This document shows, piece after piece, positions 19,174 through 28,170 of a stretch of 64,000 nt of DNA. A model generated the notes under the pieces. It had not been told where the DNA came from. It saw only the letters and a program-made list of their open reading frames with translations, and ran no database searches. Each line of letters begins with the position of its first letter. Position 1 is the stretch's first letter. The DNA comes from Candidatus Acetothermia bacterium (GTDB taxonomy: Bacteria; Bipolaricaulota; Bipolaricaulia; RBG-16-55-9). The stretch covers positions 294,110 to 358,109 of the forward strand of contig JACQCZ010000015.1 in NCBI GenBank assembly GCA_016201405.1, in the 5' to 3' direction. A program made the position numbers and the translations under genes.

Positions 19174-20194
19174 GAAAGAGAGACTCGAAATAGAGTTGTA
19201 AATTGGCGTTCCCCTGGAAGACTTCGTGCCCGCGTTCCAGCTGATAAAAAACTCGTAGAATCTTTTGGGGATCTGACTGGGCTGCTTGGGTCTCTAATTC
19301 TGTGATGTGATCTTGATTGAAGATCATCCCGTTGGGCTCTTCGCTCTGCATCATGAGCAGCAGATCGCGATGCCAGCGCAACGCCTCTTCTATAAAGCAA
19401 TCACTCTTTCCAATCGGGAGTTTGCTGATGGCTTGAGCCGCCTCAAGAATCTCAAAGGCGCCCTTTTCTCGCAGAGACCACAAAAGCTGTAAGGCAACCT
19501 CTCGCTCGGCAATCAGGCTCTCCGATTCAGCCAAGAGCGCTACGAGCTCAGGCATGCTCTTCTCTTGAAGCTGCGTGCCGGCGCTCCGCTGAGCTTCAAG
19601 GATTGAAGCTCCTTCTTGAAGAGTGGGCGTCAGCCGCTCAAAACGCTGCGGAATCCCGGCGACAATGCTCAGGGCTGCTTCAACCTCCTCTTCGCTCAAA
19701 CCCCGTTCAATCAAAGCCTTCTTTTGCAGATCGGGTGATGTTGGGCTGAGACGAAGCGTCTGACACCGCGAGAGAATCGTCGGAAGAAGATTGGTGCTTT
19801 CCGCAGTGAGCAGAAATAGAACATAGCTTGGCGGTGATTCCAGAATCTTCAACAAGCTGTTGGCTGCCTCTGTGCTCAGATCCTCGACACTTTTGAGAAT
19901 ATAGACTTTGCGTGGAGCTTCGAGAGGTGGGTACCGAGAATCGAGCTGAAGCTCGCGAATCTGATCTATCTTGATCCGCTTGCCATCTTTTTCAACACGC
20001 TTGATGTCCGGGTGGGTGCCATTCAAAATCTTAAGGCATGGCCCGCATTCCCCACAGCCATCTTTCTCACAAAATAAGTTGACCACAAACTCATGGATGA
20101 GGGGCTCCGTGCCGGTGCCAACGAGCAGATAGGCATGAGCGATCTTCTCTTGCTGGAGCGCTTCTCCCCAGAGTGCTTGCAGAATCTTCGTCAC
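19157..20194 (-). CDS. holB: DNA polymerase III delta prime subunit
   Basis: This 345-residue protein is the stator-like clamp-loader subunit. It has the AAA+ start AHAYLLVGTGTEP, where the P-loop is degenerate (no GKT), as is common for delta prime. A zinc-binding set CxxxxCxxCxxC is seen in CEKDGCGECGPC, followed by HPDIKRV, DQIRELQ and the SRC box LPTILSRCQTLRL. The GTG start at 20194 gives MTKILQALWGEALQ. It faces hflX (overlapping 3' ends) and is divergent from the phosphoglycosyltransferase gene. The DnaX partner is not in the window. Confidence 0.85.
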   Translation of the reverse strand: MTKILQALWGEALQQEKIAHAYLLVGTGTEPLIHEFVVNLFCEKDGCGECGPCLKILNGTHPDIKRVEKDGKRIKIDQIRELQLDSRYPPLEAPRKVYILKSVEDLSTEAANSLLKILESPPSYVLFLLTAESTNLLPTILSRCQTLRLSPTSPDLQKKALIERGLSEEEVEAALSIVAGIPQRFERLTPTLQEGASILEAQRSAGTQLQEKSMPELVALLAESESLIAEREVALQLLWSLREKGAFEILEAAQAISKLPIGKSDCFIEEALRWHRDLLLMMQSEEPNGMIFNQDHITELETQAAQSDPQKILRVFYQLERGHEVFQGNANLQLYFESLFLRLAE

Positions 20195-20259
20195 AAAATC
20201 AGCTTACCAGGCAGGACTCCCGTTTCCAATGAGCGAAACGACTTCAGTATAATGCACCG

Positions 20260-21195
20260 ATGCCGACTCCAATCGCTGTGCTCATTCTCTCATTCACCAT
20301 CACTTATTGGCTAGCACAAGGCCTGTTGCGCTTTGCTCCACACTGGGGTCTTATCGATGCTCCGGGTGAGCGCAAGCCCCATCGAGTTGGGACGCCGCTG
20401 GGAGGGGCGGCTCTAGTCGTGGGAAGCCTGTTGCCCATCTTGATCTTCGCTTCGCGGGGCTCAAATCTATGGGGATGGCTCTGCGGAGCGCTGGGAGTGG
20501 GTCTATTGGGACTTTGGGATGACCGCTGGGGGGTGATCCCACGCATAAAATTAATGGGGCAGATTCTTTTTGCGCTCTTCCCTATTTTCATTAGCGGGTT
20601 TTCAATAAACTCGATCAACATCTTCGGGATGAGTCTTGAGCTGGGGATCTTTGCAATCCCATTCACGCTCTTCTGGATTGTGGGGATCACCAATGCCCTC
20701 AATCTCATTGATGGGCTTGATGGATTGGCTGTAGGAGCAGCATTGGCCGCCAGTACAGCCATTGCTATTCTAAGTATCCAGTCAGGAAATGGACTCTCAT
20801 TGCTGCTTGCGGCCGCTCTCTTTGGAGGGGCAATAAGTTTTCTCATATTCAACCATCATCCCGCAAAGCTCTTCCTCGGAGATGGGGGAAGTTATTACAT
20901 TGGATTCACCTTGGCGCTTGTCTCTCTTACTTCCTTGCAAGCCGAGAGAAGCCCGTTGCAAGAGGTTCCCATGCTCGTTCCAGTGGTCTTATTGCTTTAC
21001 CCAATTCTCGATACCCTCTGGGCAATCGTGCGCCGCATGAAAGCCAAAAAATCGATCTTTCAGGCTGATCAAGAACACCTGCACCATCAGCTATTCAAGA
21101 AAGGCTGGGGTTATCTCAAGACCATCTGGCTCTTTTATGGGGTATTCGCAGTGCTTGCTGTTATTTCAGCAGCTCTCTTTTGGGTCCATCTCTAA
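20260..21195 (+). CDS. Undecaprenyl-phosphate GlcNAc-1-phosphate transferase-like protein (WecA/TagO/MraY family)
   Basis: The 311-residue protein has about ten hydrophobic helices and the motifs of polyprenyl-phosphate HexNAc-1-P transferases: DAPGERKPHRVGTPLGG at the N-terminus, LWDDRWG, NALNLIDGLDGLAVG with the catalytic aspartates, LFLGDGGSYYIGF and the His motif EHLHHQLF. It would start a lipid-linked glycan (O-antigen, wall polymer or similar) on the inner face of the membrane. NLIDGLDG and HLHHxLF fit the WecA/TagO group better than MraY. It stands alone between divergent holB and a convergent peptidase. Confidence 0.88.
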   Translation: MPTPIAVLILSFTITYWLAQGLLRFAPHWGLIDAPGERKPHRVGTPLGGAALVVGSLLPILIFASRGSNLWGWLCGALGVGLLGLWDDRWGVIPRIKLMGQILFALFPIFISGFSINSINIFGMSLELGIFAIPFTLFWIVGITNALNLIDGLDGLAVGAALAASTAIAILSIQSGNGLSLLLAAALFGGAISFLIFNHHPAKLFLGDGGSYYIGFTLALVSLTSLQAERSPLQEVPMLVPVVLLLYPILDTLWAIVRRMKAKKSIFQADQEHLHHQLFKKGWGYLKTIWLFYGVFAVLAVISAALFWVHL

Positions 21196-21201
21196 AAGCG
21201 C

Positions 21202-21921
21202 CTAGCGGCGGGAGCCCAAAAACATCAGCACATAGTAGAGTAGCGACATAATTGCAGAGACTGCTGCCGCAACATAGGTGAGAGCAGCCGCATCAAGAAC
21301 TGTATTGACAGCTGCCAACTCCTTCTCGGAACTGATCGATCCTGTATTTCGTAATAGTCTCTTTGCTCGCGAGCTGGCGTCTAGCTCTACTGGAAGAGTG
21401 ACAATGGCGAAGATTGCGATGAGCGCGTAAGCAATAATAATTACGAGCAAAAGCGGACGCATTAACAAAGGAGCTGCAAACCAAGCAAAAAACAATCCTG
21501 CTCCCATGATGGGTAGCAATTGACTTCCAAATTGCGTGGGTGGCACCAGCGCAGATCGGATTGCAAGAAATTGATAGCCCGCGACATCTTGAAGAGCATG
21601 CCCCGCCTCATGGGCTGCTACCCCAATATCGGCAATCGATCTGCTCTCAGAGTTAGAGAGCCGCAGAACTTTGCTGCGAGGATCGTAGTGATCCGAAAGC
21701 TTGCCCGAGACTGATTCAATCTTAACGTTTCGCAGCTCCGGCTTTCCTAGGCTTGTTGCGCCATATTCCAAAATCCGCTGAGCCACCTGTTGGGCTGTCA
21801 ACCCAGAAGAAGAAGTAATTTTAGAATATTTATTGTAAGCACTTCGTACTCTCCAAGAAGCAAATATTGTCAGAATAAGCGCCGGAACGATGATCACAAA
21901 ATAGAGTGGACTCCCAAACAT
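21202..21921 (-). CDS. Membrane zinc metallopeptidase, YugP-like
   Basis: This 239-residue protein has an N-terminal membrane helix and the zinc motif AAHEAGHALQD with His104, Glu105 and His108, matching the putative neutral zinc metallopeptidase family (Peptidase_Mx, YugP). The preceding SNSESRSIADIGVA is also typical. Two or three more hydrophobic helices follow. Family members are thought to act in membrane protein quality control, but their substrates are unknown. A GGTGAATG site precedes ATG 21921. Confidence 0.86.
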   Translation of the reverse strand: MFGSPLYFVIIVPALILTIFASWRVRSAYNKYSKITSSSGLTAQQVAQRILEYGATSLGKPELRNVKIESVSGKLSDHYDPRSKVLRLSNSESRSIADIGVAAHEAGHALQDVAGYQFLAIRSALVPPTQFGSQLLPIMGAGLFFAWFAAPLLMRPLLLVIIIAYALIAIFAIVTLPVELDASSRAKRLLRNTGSISSEKELAAVNTVLDAAALTYVAAAVSAIMSLLYYVLMFLGSRR

Positions 21922-22060
21922 CTTTCATTCACCTCATTGATCTTTCTTCTGTCTGTTCACTTCCAGTCCATTATAGCCAGACGTTTATTGCTTTCAACGC
22001 ATCAGTTGAAGCATCAACGTCTCGTATGATACCATGAAAGCCACAGTTTTAGACACGTTT

Positions 22061-22134
22061 TGGGGTGTGGTGTAACGGTAGCACGCCGGCCTTTGGAGCC
22101 GTTAGTGAAGGTTCAAATCCTTCCACCCCAGCCA
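22061..22134 (+). tRNA. tRNA-Gln (anticodon TTG), CCA encoded
   Basis: The acceptor stem TGGGGTG pairs with CACCCCA, the discriminator is G and CCA is encoded. The anticodon loop CTTTGGA gives TTG at 22093-22095, reading CAA. The T arm is GAAGG-TTCAAAT-CCTTC. The outermost anticodon-stem pair (C-T) is mismatched in my folding. The U1-A72 weak first pair and G73 are usual for bacterial tRNA-Gln. Confidence 0.95.
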
Positions 22135-22154
22135 ATAGGAAGAGATTGCACATC

Positions 22155-22838
22155 ATGGCACAAACAGATCTCGCGGAATTGATCCAAAGACTCAATCTGG
22201 ATATCTCCGTATCGGCGCTGGAGAGAGCCTTCTATCATAGCTCGTATGTCAATGAGGCTGCCGAGCCTCTTGAATCCAATGAGCGGCTGGAATTTTTGGG
22301 TGACGCCGTCGTCGAGCTTGCCGTAAGCGAATATCTCTATTCCAACTTTCCATACAGCGAAGGAGAGCTGACCAAGATCAAATCTGTCGTCGTCAGTGAG
22401 CCCATCCTGGCCGTGCGCACCAAAGTGCTCAATCTCAATGAATACCTGTTCTTAGGGAAGGGCGAAGAGGAAGCGGGTGGCCGAAGCCGAAGGTCAATTC
22501 TGAGTGATCTATTTGAGGCCTTTGTGGGAGCTATCTTCTTAGAGTGCGGGTATACAACCGCCGCACAATTTGTCTTGTCTCAGCTCAAGGATGAGATGGC
22601 GATCGTGATTGAAGGCAAGAATTTTCGAGATTACAAAACGCTGTTGCAGGAGATCGCCCAGAGCCAGGGTCTGCGCCCGATCTATACGATGATCGATGCC
22701 CGCGGAGCCGATCATCAAAAAGAATTTACGGTCCAGGTGGAGCTTGATGGAGAGGTCTGCACCGGCACCGGGCATCGAGTGAAGGATGCTGAGCAAGAGG
22801 CAGCCAAAGGGCTCTATCAGAGAATTCAATCGACATAA
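22155..22838 (+). CDS. rnc: Ribonuclease III
   Basis: RNase III cuts double-stranded RNA in rRNA maturation and mRNA decay. The 227-residue protein has the catalytic signature NERLEFLGDAVVELAVSEYL with its Glu and Asp, a second acidic site in SDLFEAFVGAIFLE, and a C-terminal dsRNA-binding domain ending GTGHRVKDAEQEAAKGLY. The open frame continues upstream through the tRNA-Gln gene, but that extension is tRNA sequence, so ATG 22155 is the credible start, 20 nt after the tRNA. It may be transcribed together with the tRNA. Confidence 0.95.
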   Translation: MAQTDLAELIQRLNLDISVSALERAFYHSSYVNEAAEPLESNERLEFLGDAVVELAVSEYLYSNFPYSEGELTKIKSVVVSEPILAVRTKVLNLNEYLFLGKGEEEAGGRSRRSILSDLFEAFVGAIFLECGYTTAAQFVLSQLKDEMAIVIEGKNFRDYKTLLQEIAQSQGLRPIYTMIDARGADHQKEFTVQVELDGEVCTGTGHRVKDAEQEAAKGLYQRIQST

Positions 22839-22918
22839 AGCATCTGTTGCAAACACGAAAATTCCATCCTACAATGCAGTTCCCAACGCCAGATTTTGAT
22901 TGAAAAGGAGTCGCTATT

Positions 22919-23209
22919 GTGCGAAAGATCTTTCTGACCTCTGACGGGGAGAGCATTGAAGACGAAGCGGTCGAAGTTCCACCCAGCGTGATTTCCTACC
23001 AAGAGCCCGTCGTCTGGCAATACGAAGATGATGAGCTGACCCTGAGACGGGTCATTCTCTATCCGCACGGGGTCAAGCTGTGGAAGGCCATTAACGAAAC
23101 TGATAGTAATGGCAGCCCACTCATGAGCTTTGAGCCCAGCTTTGATGCCCAGCCTTGGACGGACTCTGATTTTGAAGATCCCGAAGAAGATGAATTAGAG
23201 GAAGATTAA
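22919..23209 (+). CDS. Small acidic protein of unknown function
   Basis: This 96-residue protein starts at GTG 22919 with AAAAGGAG 8 nt upstream. It is strongly acidic, ending in FEDPEEDELEED, and has several Trp residues (VVWQYEDDEL, KLWKAINE). No membrane helix or signal peptide is seen. I do not recognise the family. The good ribosome site and even codon use suggest a real gene. Confidence 0.6.
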   Translation: MRKIFLTSDGESIEDEAVEVPPSVISYQEPVVWQYEDDELTLRRVILYPHGVKLWKAINETDSNGSPLMSFEPSFDAQPWTDSDFEDPEEDELEED

Positions 23210-23281
23210 ATCCCGTTCTAATCTCTCAATCCGGGAGATTCGGACACACTTCCTTTATGAGTACAAGAGCCGTATGGTAGG

Positions 23282-24235
23282 ATGGATGACATGTTTTTGG
23301 CGAAGGTTTGGAAGACAGCAAGTGGGAAAAAATATGAAGCTTGGGTCCTGAAAAAGGGCGTCTGGGATAAGATCGAGAAGCGCTATCGACAGGTCTACTT
23401 GGCGTATGTAGGCACAACGACCAAGATTACCCATGAGAGAGCTGCTGAGATCTGCACGAAGCTCGGCGTTCCGTTAGGAGAGTTGAAGCGCGTGCGGCGG
23501 CTCAAGATTGCCGACGGCGAGTCAATACTCTCTCAGATTGAGGCTCCTAGGGCATCTCTCCTCTCTCAAGAGCCTGGTGTAACCTTCTCGCCATCCAGCA
23601 CAAATCCTGAGGGCGCGATGGAGCCACTTGTACAACTCGACTTTCGTGAAGAAAAGAGTGTCTATTCTCCAGCACTCCCCGTATTTGTGGTAACAGCTAC
23701 GTTGCTGCGAGAGACTCAGATTGAAGAATCGAGTGCAGTGCCCGTCGGCGGCATCGCCAGCCTAAACCCAGCGCATGAGACAGAGCAGAGATTAGAGGCA
23801 GAATTCCAAGAGCAGCTCCTAATTTTGCCGCCAACATCGCCAGGCTCGGTATCCATACCAGAATTGCAAGCGGAGCCACAGGTGGGATTGAAGCAGCCGG
23901 ATACCGTCCTTTCGGAGCCGATTGCAGTCTCTGCAGCAGCGGTGATTGGGCCTCCACAAGGCCCGGATCACTCCTCTTCGGTCGAGGTAGCCCAGCCACA
24001 TCAGCCTTCACTCTCTCTTTCTGAAGCCGCTGAGCTGGTCCGCAAACTGCGGGAGCAGTTTGGACTGAGCCGAACGCTCAAAGGCTACGAAGAGCTGGCC
24101 ATGCGTGTGGGCGTATTGCGGGTCAATGCCCGTGAGCTGCGCCGGACAGAAGAGAAGGAGAATACCTTGATGCCCAGTCAAGCAGGCTGGCTGGAGAAGA
24201 TGCTCCAATCCATGCCCCGGCGGCGCATAAAATAA
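23282..24235 (+). CDS. Unknown protein with conserved-looking ends and a low-complexity middle
   Basis: The 317-residue protein has three parts. Residues 1-75 are basic and Trp/Tyr-rich (KVWKTASGKKYEAWVLKKG, YLAYVGTTTKI), vaguely like the N-termini of some IS1634-type transposases. Residues about 85-235 are rich in Pro, Ser, Glu and Val and probably disordered. Residues about 240-317 are helical (LSEAAELVRKLREQFGLSR, YEELAMRVGVLRVNARELRRTEEKEN) and could form a helix-turn-helix. A nucleic-acid-binding role is possible, but I make no functional call. It lies between rnc and tRNA-Arg. Confidence 0.6.
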   Translation: MDDMFLAKVWKTASGKKYEAWVLKKGVWDKIEKRYRQVYLAYVGTTTKITHERAAEICTKLGVPLGELKRVRRLKIADGESILSQIEAPRASLLSQEPGVTFSPSSTNPEGAMEPLVQLDFREEKSVYSPALPVFVVTATLLRETQIEESSAVPVGGIASLNPAHETEQRLEAEFQEQLLILPPTSPGSVSIPELQAEPQVGLKQPDTVLSEPIAVSAAAVIGPPQGPDHSSSVEVAQPHQPSLSLSEAAELVRKLREQFGLSRTLKGYEELAMRVGVLRVNARELRRTEEKENTLMPSQAGWLEKMLQSMPRRRIK

Positions 24236-24298
24236 TTCCTGCCAAATTCCTAAATTGAACTATTTTACTCCGATTTGTTACTATAATTCCGTATCCAT

Positions 24299-24372
24299 GC
24301 GCCCGTAGCTCAGATGGATAGAGCAGCGGTTTCCTAAACCGCAGGCCGCAGGTTCGAATCCTGCCGGGCGTA
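24299..24372 (+). tRNA. tRNA-Arg (anticodon CCT)
   Basis: The acceptor stem GCGCCCG pairs with CGGGCGT (one G-T pair), the discriminator is A and CCA is not encoded. The anticodon stem GCGGT/ACCGC encloses TTCCTAA, giving anticodon CCT for AGG. The T arm is GCAGG-TTCGAAT-CCTGC. A TATAAT lies 12 nt upstream at 24282-24287. Confidence 0.96.
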
Positions 24373-24399
24373 CCCGCGCAAAAATAGAGGAACCGACTG

Positions 24400-25581
24400 A
24401 TGTTATATTTCAATATCACGACTCTCTTCTCAGGGATTGGCTTTGCAGCACTCGTTCTGCTCACCCCGCTCTTCGCAGCAGATCTGAATCTCAGCTTTAC
24501 ACAAACAGGAATAGCCATTGCATCTTTCGCCTTCTCCATGATTGTTTTCAGTCCTCTATGGGGCTCGCTCTCAGACAGACTGGGTAAACGCAAGATCTTT
24601 TTGATTGCGGGGAGCCTGCTCTTTGCACTCTCGACTTTTCTACTCATCTATGTTCATGACTTTCAGACGCTGATCTTATTGAGATTCCTGCAAGGGGTCG
24701 GATATGCCGCCACCCCGATGCTCACCGCGCTCTTTTCGGATCACTTTGGCTCGCAATCCGCGCGAAATTTTAGCTTCTTTAGCGCGGCGAGCTCTCTCGG
24801 CTGGGGGGTGGGAAGCCTGCTGGCCGGAGCTTTAGGAGATCTCTTTAGCGTCCGCGCCGTCTTTGCTATTATTCCAGTATTCACCATCATCAGTATCTTC
24901 TTGATCCATTTCACATTGCCAGATCATCCCACCTCGCAATCAAAATCCACGAAGGGAGAAGGGATCCCCAATAAACTCTTCTATCTTTTTGCCACCATCT
25001 TTACACGCCAGGGCATGGCGATGGCCCTCTGGTCAGTCTTTCCGATCTATCTCCAATCTTTTGTGAACAATAGCCTCTTCATGGTGGGACTCATCAGTGG
25101 AAGCAATATGCTCTTTCAGCCTGCATTCATGCTGCTGGTTGGCAGATTCGCTGAAGGGCGTGAGAAGCTTCGACTGATCTTCTTCGGGATCATCGGCACG
25201 ATCATCACGTTTGTCGTCTATGCAAGCGCCACTCAAGTCTGGCACATGATCCTGGGGCAGGCGATGATCGCTTTCTTCTGGTCCTTCATCTTCATCGGGA
25301 TCAACGTCTATCTCATCGAAGAGGTCCCACAGAAGAGCCGCGGCAAGGCCTTTGGCTACTTCCAGGCCGCGCTCACAGCAGCCACTGCCATTGGCCCGCT
25401 TCTTGGCGGAACTCTATCTGATGCAGTCGGCATTCACAAAATGATTCTGATTGTCAGCGGGCTCCTGGTATTCAGCTTCCCATTCTTGCTGAGATTGCAA
25501 TATCTGGATCGGATGACCAAGCGCTCTGCTGCACCGAGTGGAGCCGGGCCTGTGGTCGTGGAACAGCATCTACACCCATGA
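24400..25581 (+). CDS. Major facilitator superfamily transporter
   Basis: The 393-residue protein has twelve predicted membrane helices. It carries the MFS motif A GSLSDRLGKRKIF between helices 2 and 3 and a related motif in the second half (LVGRFAEGREKL). RSRGKAFGYFQAALTAATAIGPLLGG is typical of drug-efflux-like MFS proteins. The substrate cannot be predicted. The next gene overlaps its stop by 4 nt (ATGA), indicating translational coupling. The start lies 28 nt after tRNA-Arg. Confidence 0.85.
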   Translation: MLYFNITTLFSGIGFAALVLLTPLFAADLNLSFTQTGIAIASFAFSMIVFSPLWGSLSDRLGKRKIFLIAGSLLFALSTFLLIYVHDFQTLILLRFLQGVGYAATPMLTALFSDHFGSQSARNFSFFSAASSLGWGVGSLLAGALGDLFSVRAVFAIIPVFTIISIFLIHFTLPDHPTSQSKSTKGEGIPNKLFYLFATIFTRQGMAMALWSVFPIYLQSFVNNSLFMVGLISGSNMLFQPAFMLLVGRFAEGREKLRLIFFGIIGTIITFVVYASATQVWHMILGQAMIAFFWSFIFIGINVYLIEEVPQKSRGKAFGYFQAALTAATAIGPLLGGTLSDAVGIHKMILIVSGLLVFSFPFLLRLQYLDRMTKRSAAPSGAGPVVVEQHLHP

Positions 25582-26348
25582 ACGAGATCGAGCTTCTTCG
25601 ACAAGCTCACGAGCTCTTCCAAAACGAGCCGCAACTCGTCCAGATTCGTGATGCCCAGCGTGTTGTCTTTATAGGCGACACACATGGCGACCTCGAAGCG
25701 ACGCAGATCGTGATTGAGCGATATTTCGATTTACAAACCACTCTGGTCTTTGTGGGAGACTATGTGGATCGGGGACCGCGCTCAGCTGAGAATATCAACA
25801 CTCTGTTAGAGATGAAGCTGGAAAATCCCAAACGGGTCATCTTGCTGCAAGGGAATCACGAGGCCTGGAAAACCTCTCCATTTAGCCCCGCCGACTTCTG
25901 GGAGAATCTTTCACGTGAGCAGCAAACGCTTTATTCAAGTACGCTGTCAAAGCTTCCATTCGCAGCGGCTCTTCCCAATGGAGTGATCGCTCTTCATGGC
26001 GCTCTGCCATCTGTGGAAAAGTTGCAGAAGATCAATGAGATTCCATTGGGAAGCGCAGAATGGCGCCAGATCACCTGGGGGGACTGGCAACATTCACCCG
26101 GCCAGTCCCTGGGAGATTTAGGAAGTCGCCCACAATTTGGCCGAGACCGCTTTGACACGCTCATGAAGAGCTTTGGGATGAATGTGCTCATTCGAGGACA
26201 TCAGCCCCATGCGCCTTTATTGCTTTACGATGACCGCTGTCTCACGATCTTCACGTCCTCAACCTATCAACGCGATCGTATTGTTGCTATTGCAGAGTCT
26301 GACAAAAAAATTGAGACTGCCCGTGATCTGGTGATTGAGGCTATTTGA
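25578..26348 (+). CDS. PPP-family metallophosphoesterase (serine/threonine phosphatase-like)
   Basis: The 256-residue protein has the three core motifs of PPP phosphatases in order and spacing: GDTHGD (residue about 34), GDYVDRGPRS and GNHEAW, with later ALHGALPS and RGHQPHAP supplying metal-binding His residues. Such enzymes use a di-metal centre to hydrolyse phospho-Ser/Thr or diadenosine tetraphosphate. Whether this one acts on protein or on a nucleotide is open. It overlaps the MFS gene by ATGA and converges on prfA. Confidence 0.88.
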   Translation: MNEIELLRQAHELFQNEPQLVQIRDAQRVVFIGDTHGDLEATQIVIERYFDLQTTLVFVGDYVDRGPRSAENINTLLEMKLENPKRVILLQGNHEAWKTSPFSPADFWENLSREQQTLYSSTLSKLPFAAALPNGVIALHGALPSVEKLQKINEIPLGSAEWRQITWGDWQHSPGQSLGDLGSRPQFGRDRFDTLMKSFGMNVLIRGHQPHAPLLLYDDRCLTIFTSSTYQRDRIVAIAESDKKIETARDLVIEAI

Positions 26349-26360
26349 GCAGGTCGCGAT

Positions 26361-27443
26361 TTAGACCTTGACTAGCTCTGCCAACCGGTCTTCGTTGTAC
26401 GCCTCGATGAGCGGGTCAATGACCAGGTCAAGATTTCCCTCCATCACGCTGTCCAGGCGATAGAGAGTCAATTCAATGCGGTGATCGGTGACCCGGTTTT
26501 GCGGGAAGTTATACGTACGAATCTTCTCCGAGCGGGCCGCCGTGCCAATCTGAATGCGGCGGGCGTGCTCTCGCTCTTTCTCGACTTTGATCTCTTCTTG
26601 CTCTTGGATTCTGGCTCGAAGCAATTTGAGGGCGCGCTCTTTGTTCTTGTGCTGCGAGCGCTCCTCCTGACAGGCAACGACAATTCCAGTTGGGATGTGT
26701 TTGATACGAATGGCTGAGCTCACTTTGTTGACATTCTGCCCGCCAGGGCCACTCGACCGGAATGCGTCAATCTCCAAATCCTCGTCTCGAAGCTTGATAT
26801 CCACCTCTTCGACCTCTTTGAGCACTGCGACTGTTGTGGTGGAGGTGTGAATTCGCCCGGCAGCTTCAGTCTCCGGCACGCGCTGGACGCGGTGGACGCC
26901 GCTCTCAAACTTGAACTTTCCGAAGGCGCCGCGCCCGGATACGGAGAAGGCAAGAGTCTTAAAGCCGCCCATCTGCGTTGGATGGGCTTCAAGCAGCTCA
27001 ACCCGAAAGCCCTTATTCTCTGCATAGCGCTGATACATGCGCATCAGATCCGCCGCAAAGAGAGCCGACTCCTCACCGCCAGCTCCGCCTCGCACTTCGA
27101 TGATGGCATTTCTGAGATCTCGCGGGTCTTCCGGAACGAGTGAGCGGGTGATCTCCTGCGACATCGTCTCCAGCCGCTGCTGTTTCTCCGCAAGCTCTTC
27201 GCGAATCAGCCCGACTAGCTCCTCATCATGTCCTTCTTTGAGCCAGGCTTCGGTCTCAGTGATCTCATGCTCCAGCTTTATAAAGTCAACGTAGCTGTCG
27301 GAGATCTTTTTGAGCCGGGAATATTTTTGGGAAAGCTCGATACCCGAGCGGCTGGTCCCGACGGCAGACTTGGCCAGCTCCTCTTCCAAGGCGCGGCATT
27401 CAACGCCAATCTCTTCCAGTCGGCTGCGAATTTGTGCTTGCAT
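26361..27443 (-). CDS. prfA: Peptide chain release factor 1
   Basis: RF1 ends translation at UAA and UAG. The 360-residue protein has the universal GGQ loop (SSGPGGQNVNKVSSAIRI) for peptidyl-tRNA hydrolysis and a PET tripeptide (RVPETEAAGRIHTSTT) at the PxT codon-recognition site. RF2 would have SPF there. HIPTGIVVACQEERSQHKNK is also conserved. The ATG at 27443 gives MQAQIRSRLEEIGVE. No prmC is adjacent. It is divergent from the TetR gene. Confidence 0.95.
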   Translation of the reverse strand: MQAQIRSRLEEIGVECRALEEELAKSAVGTSRSGIELSQKYSRLKKISDSYVDFIKLEHEITETEAWLKEGHDEELVGLIREELAEKQQRLETMSQEITRSLVPEDPRDLRNAIIEVRGGAGGEESALFAADLMRMYQRYAENKGFRVELLEAHPTQMGGFKTLAFSVSGRGAFGKFKFESGVHRVQRVPETEAAGRIHTSTTTVAVLKEVEEVDIKLRDEDLEIDAFRSSGPGGQNVNKVSSAIRIKHIPTGIVVACQEERSQHKNKERALKLLRARIQEQEEIKVEKEREHARRIQIGTAARSEKIRTYNFPQNRVTDHRIELTLYRLDSVMEGNLDLVIDPLIEAYNEDRLAELVKV

Positions 27444-27525
27444 ACAGATTTTCTATTTAAACGACTCAACCTCAGGGATGCAAGCGAGCAGATTTGCGAG
27501 CTTTGGAATCAACAGCTACAATCAA

Positions 27526-27539
27526 ACCGACTGGTCAGT
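27526..27539. promoter_or_regulatory. Probable TetR-type operator (GAC-TG-GTC core)
   Basis: ACCGACTGGTCAGT is an imperfect palindrome centred on GAC-N2-GTC, 13 nt before the ATG of the TetR-family gene. Sequences of the form GACCGACTGGTCGGTC are common TetR-family operators. The position suits autorepression, possibly extending to the downstream transporter genes. Confidence 0.55.
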
Positions 27540-27552
27540 CTGTTAGAAATTT

Positions 27553-28149
27553 ATGCGAGACAAAGAGGCAACACGAGACAAGATTCTGAATGCCGCAGAG
27601 CACGTCTTTGCCGAAAAGGGCTATCACGGCACTCTGGTGGACGAGATTGCTGAATCATCCAAAACATCCAAGGGCGCGATCTACTTCCACTTTCCCAGCA
27701 AAGAGGAGATCTTCTTTGCGCTGATGGATCGCTTTGCGAACGCTGTGATCGAAGATATTAAGCAGACCATCTCCAAAGAGCGGGGCGCTCTCAACAAGAT
27801 TGAAGCGTCACTCGAGTTTGTGCTTCAGTCACTCGTCAAGCGCAAGCGACTGGCAAAGCTTTTGCTCATTCACGGACATGGCCTTGGTCCGGTCTACGAA
27901 AAGAAGCGCCTGGAGATTTACGACCGCTTTGCAGACGTGATCGAATTGCATTTACAAGAAGCAGTCGATGATGGCTCGATCCCGCCTCTGGATGTTGAGA
28001 TCACAGCCCATGCCTGGCTCGGTGCGATCAGTGAATTAGTAATCCGCTGGCTCTATACGGGTGGGCCCGAGCCGTTGGAGCGGATGCACCCGGCACTCAC
28101 TGCACTCTTTTTGCGAGGAATTGGAGCTCGGCCCTCAAAATTGAACTAA
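27553..28149 (+). CDS. TetR/AcrR-family transcriptional regulator
   Basis: The 198-residue protein has the TetR N-terminal helix-turn-helix: RDKILNAAEHVFAEKGYHGTLVDEIAESSKTSKGAIYFHFPSKEEIF-type residues at about 8-55. The remaining 140 residues are an all-helical ligand/dimer domain resembling the TetR_C_6/FadR-like group. It likely represses its own promoter and perhaps the ABC importer that starts 21 nt downstream, with the transported compound or its CoA ester as inducer (inference from position). A palindromic operator candidate overlaps its 5' untranslated region. Confidence 0.85.
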   Translation: MRDKEATRDKILNAAEHVFAEKGYHGTLVDEIAESSKTSKGAIYFHFPSKEEIFFALMDRFANAVIEDIKQTISKERGALNKIEASLEFVLQSLVKRKRLAKLLLIHGHGLGPVYEKKRLEIYDRFADVIELHLQEAVDDGSIPPLDVEITAHAWLGAISELVIRWLYTGGPEPLERMHPALTALFLRGIGARPSKLN

Positions 28150-28170
28150 GAATCTGAGGAGGTTCTTGAT

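Noticed and set aside
22065..22154. N-terminal extension of RNase III beginning MWCNGSTPAFG
   Set aside because: This is translated tRNA-Gln sequence; the tRNA folds well and RNase III starts at ATG 22155.
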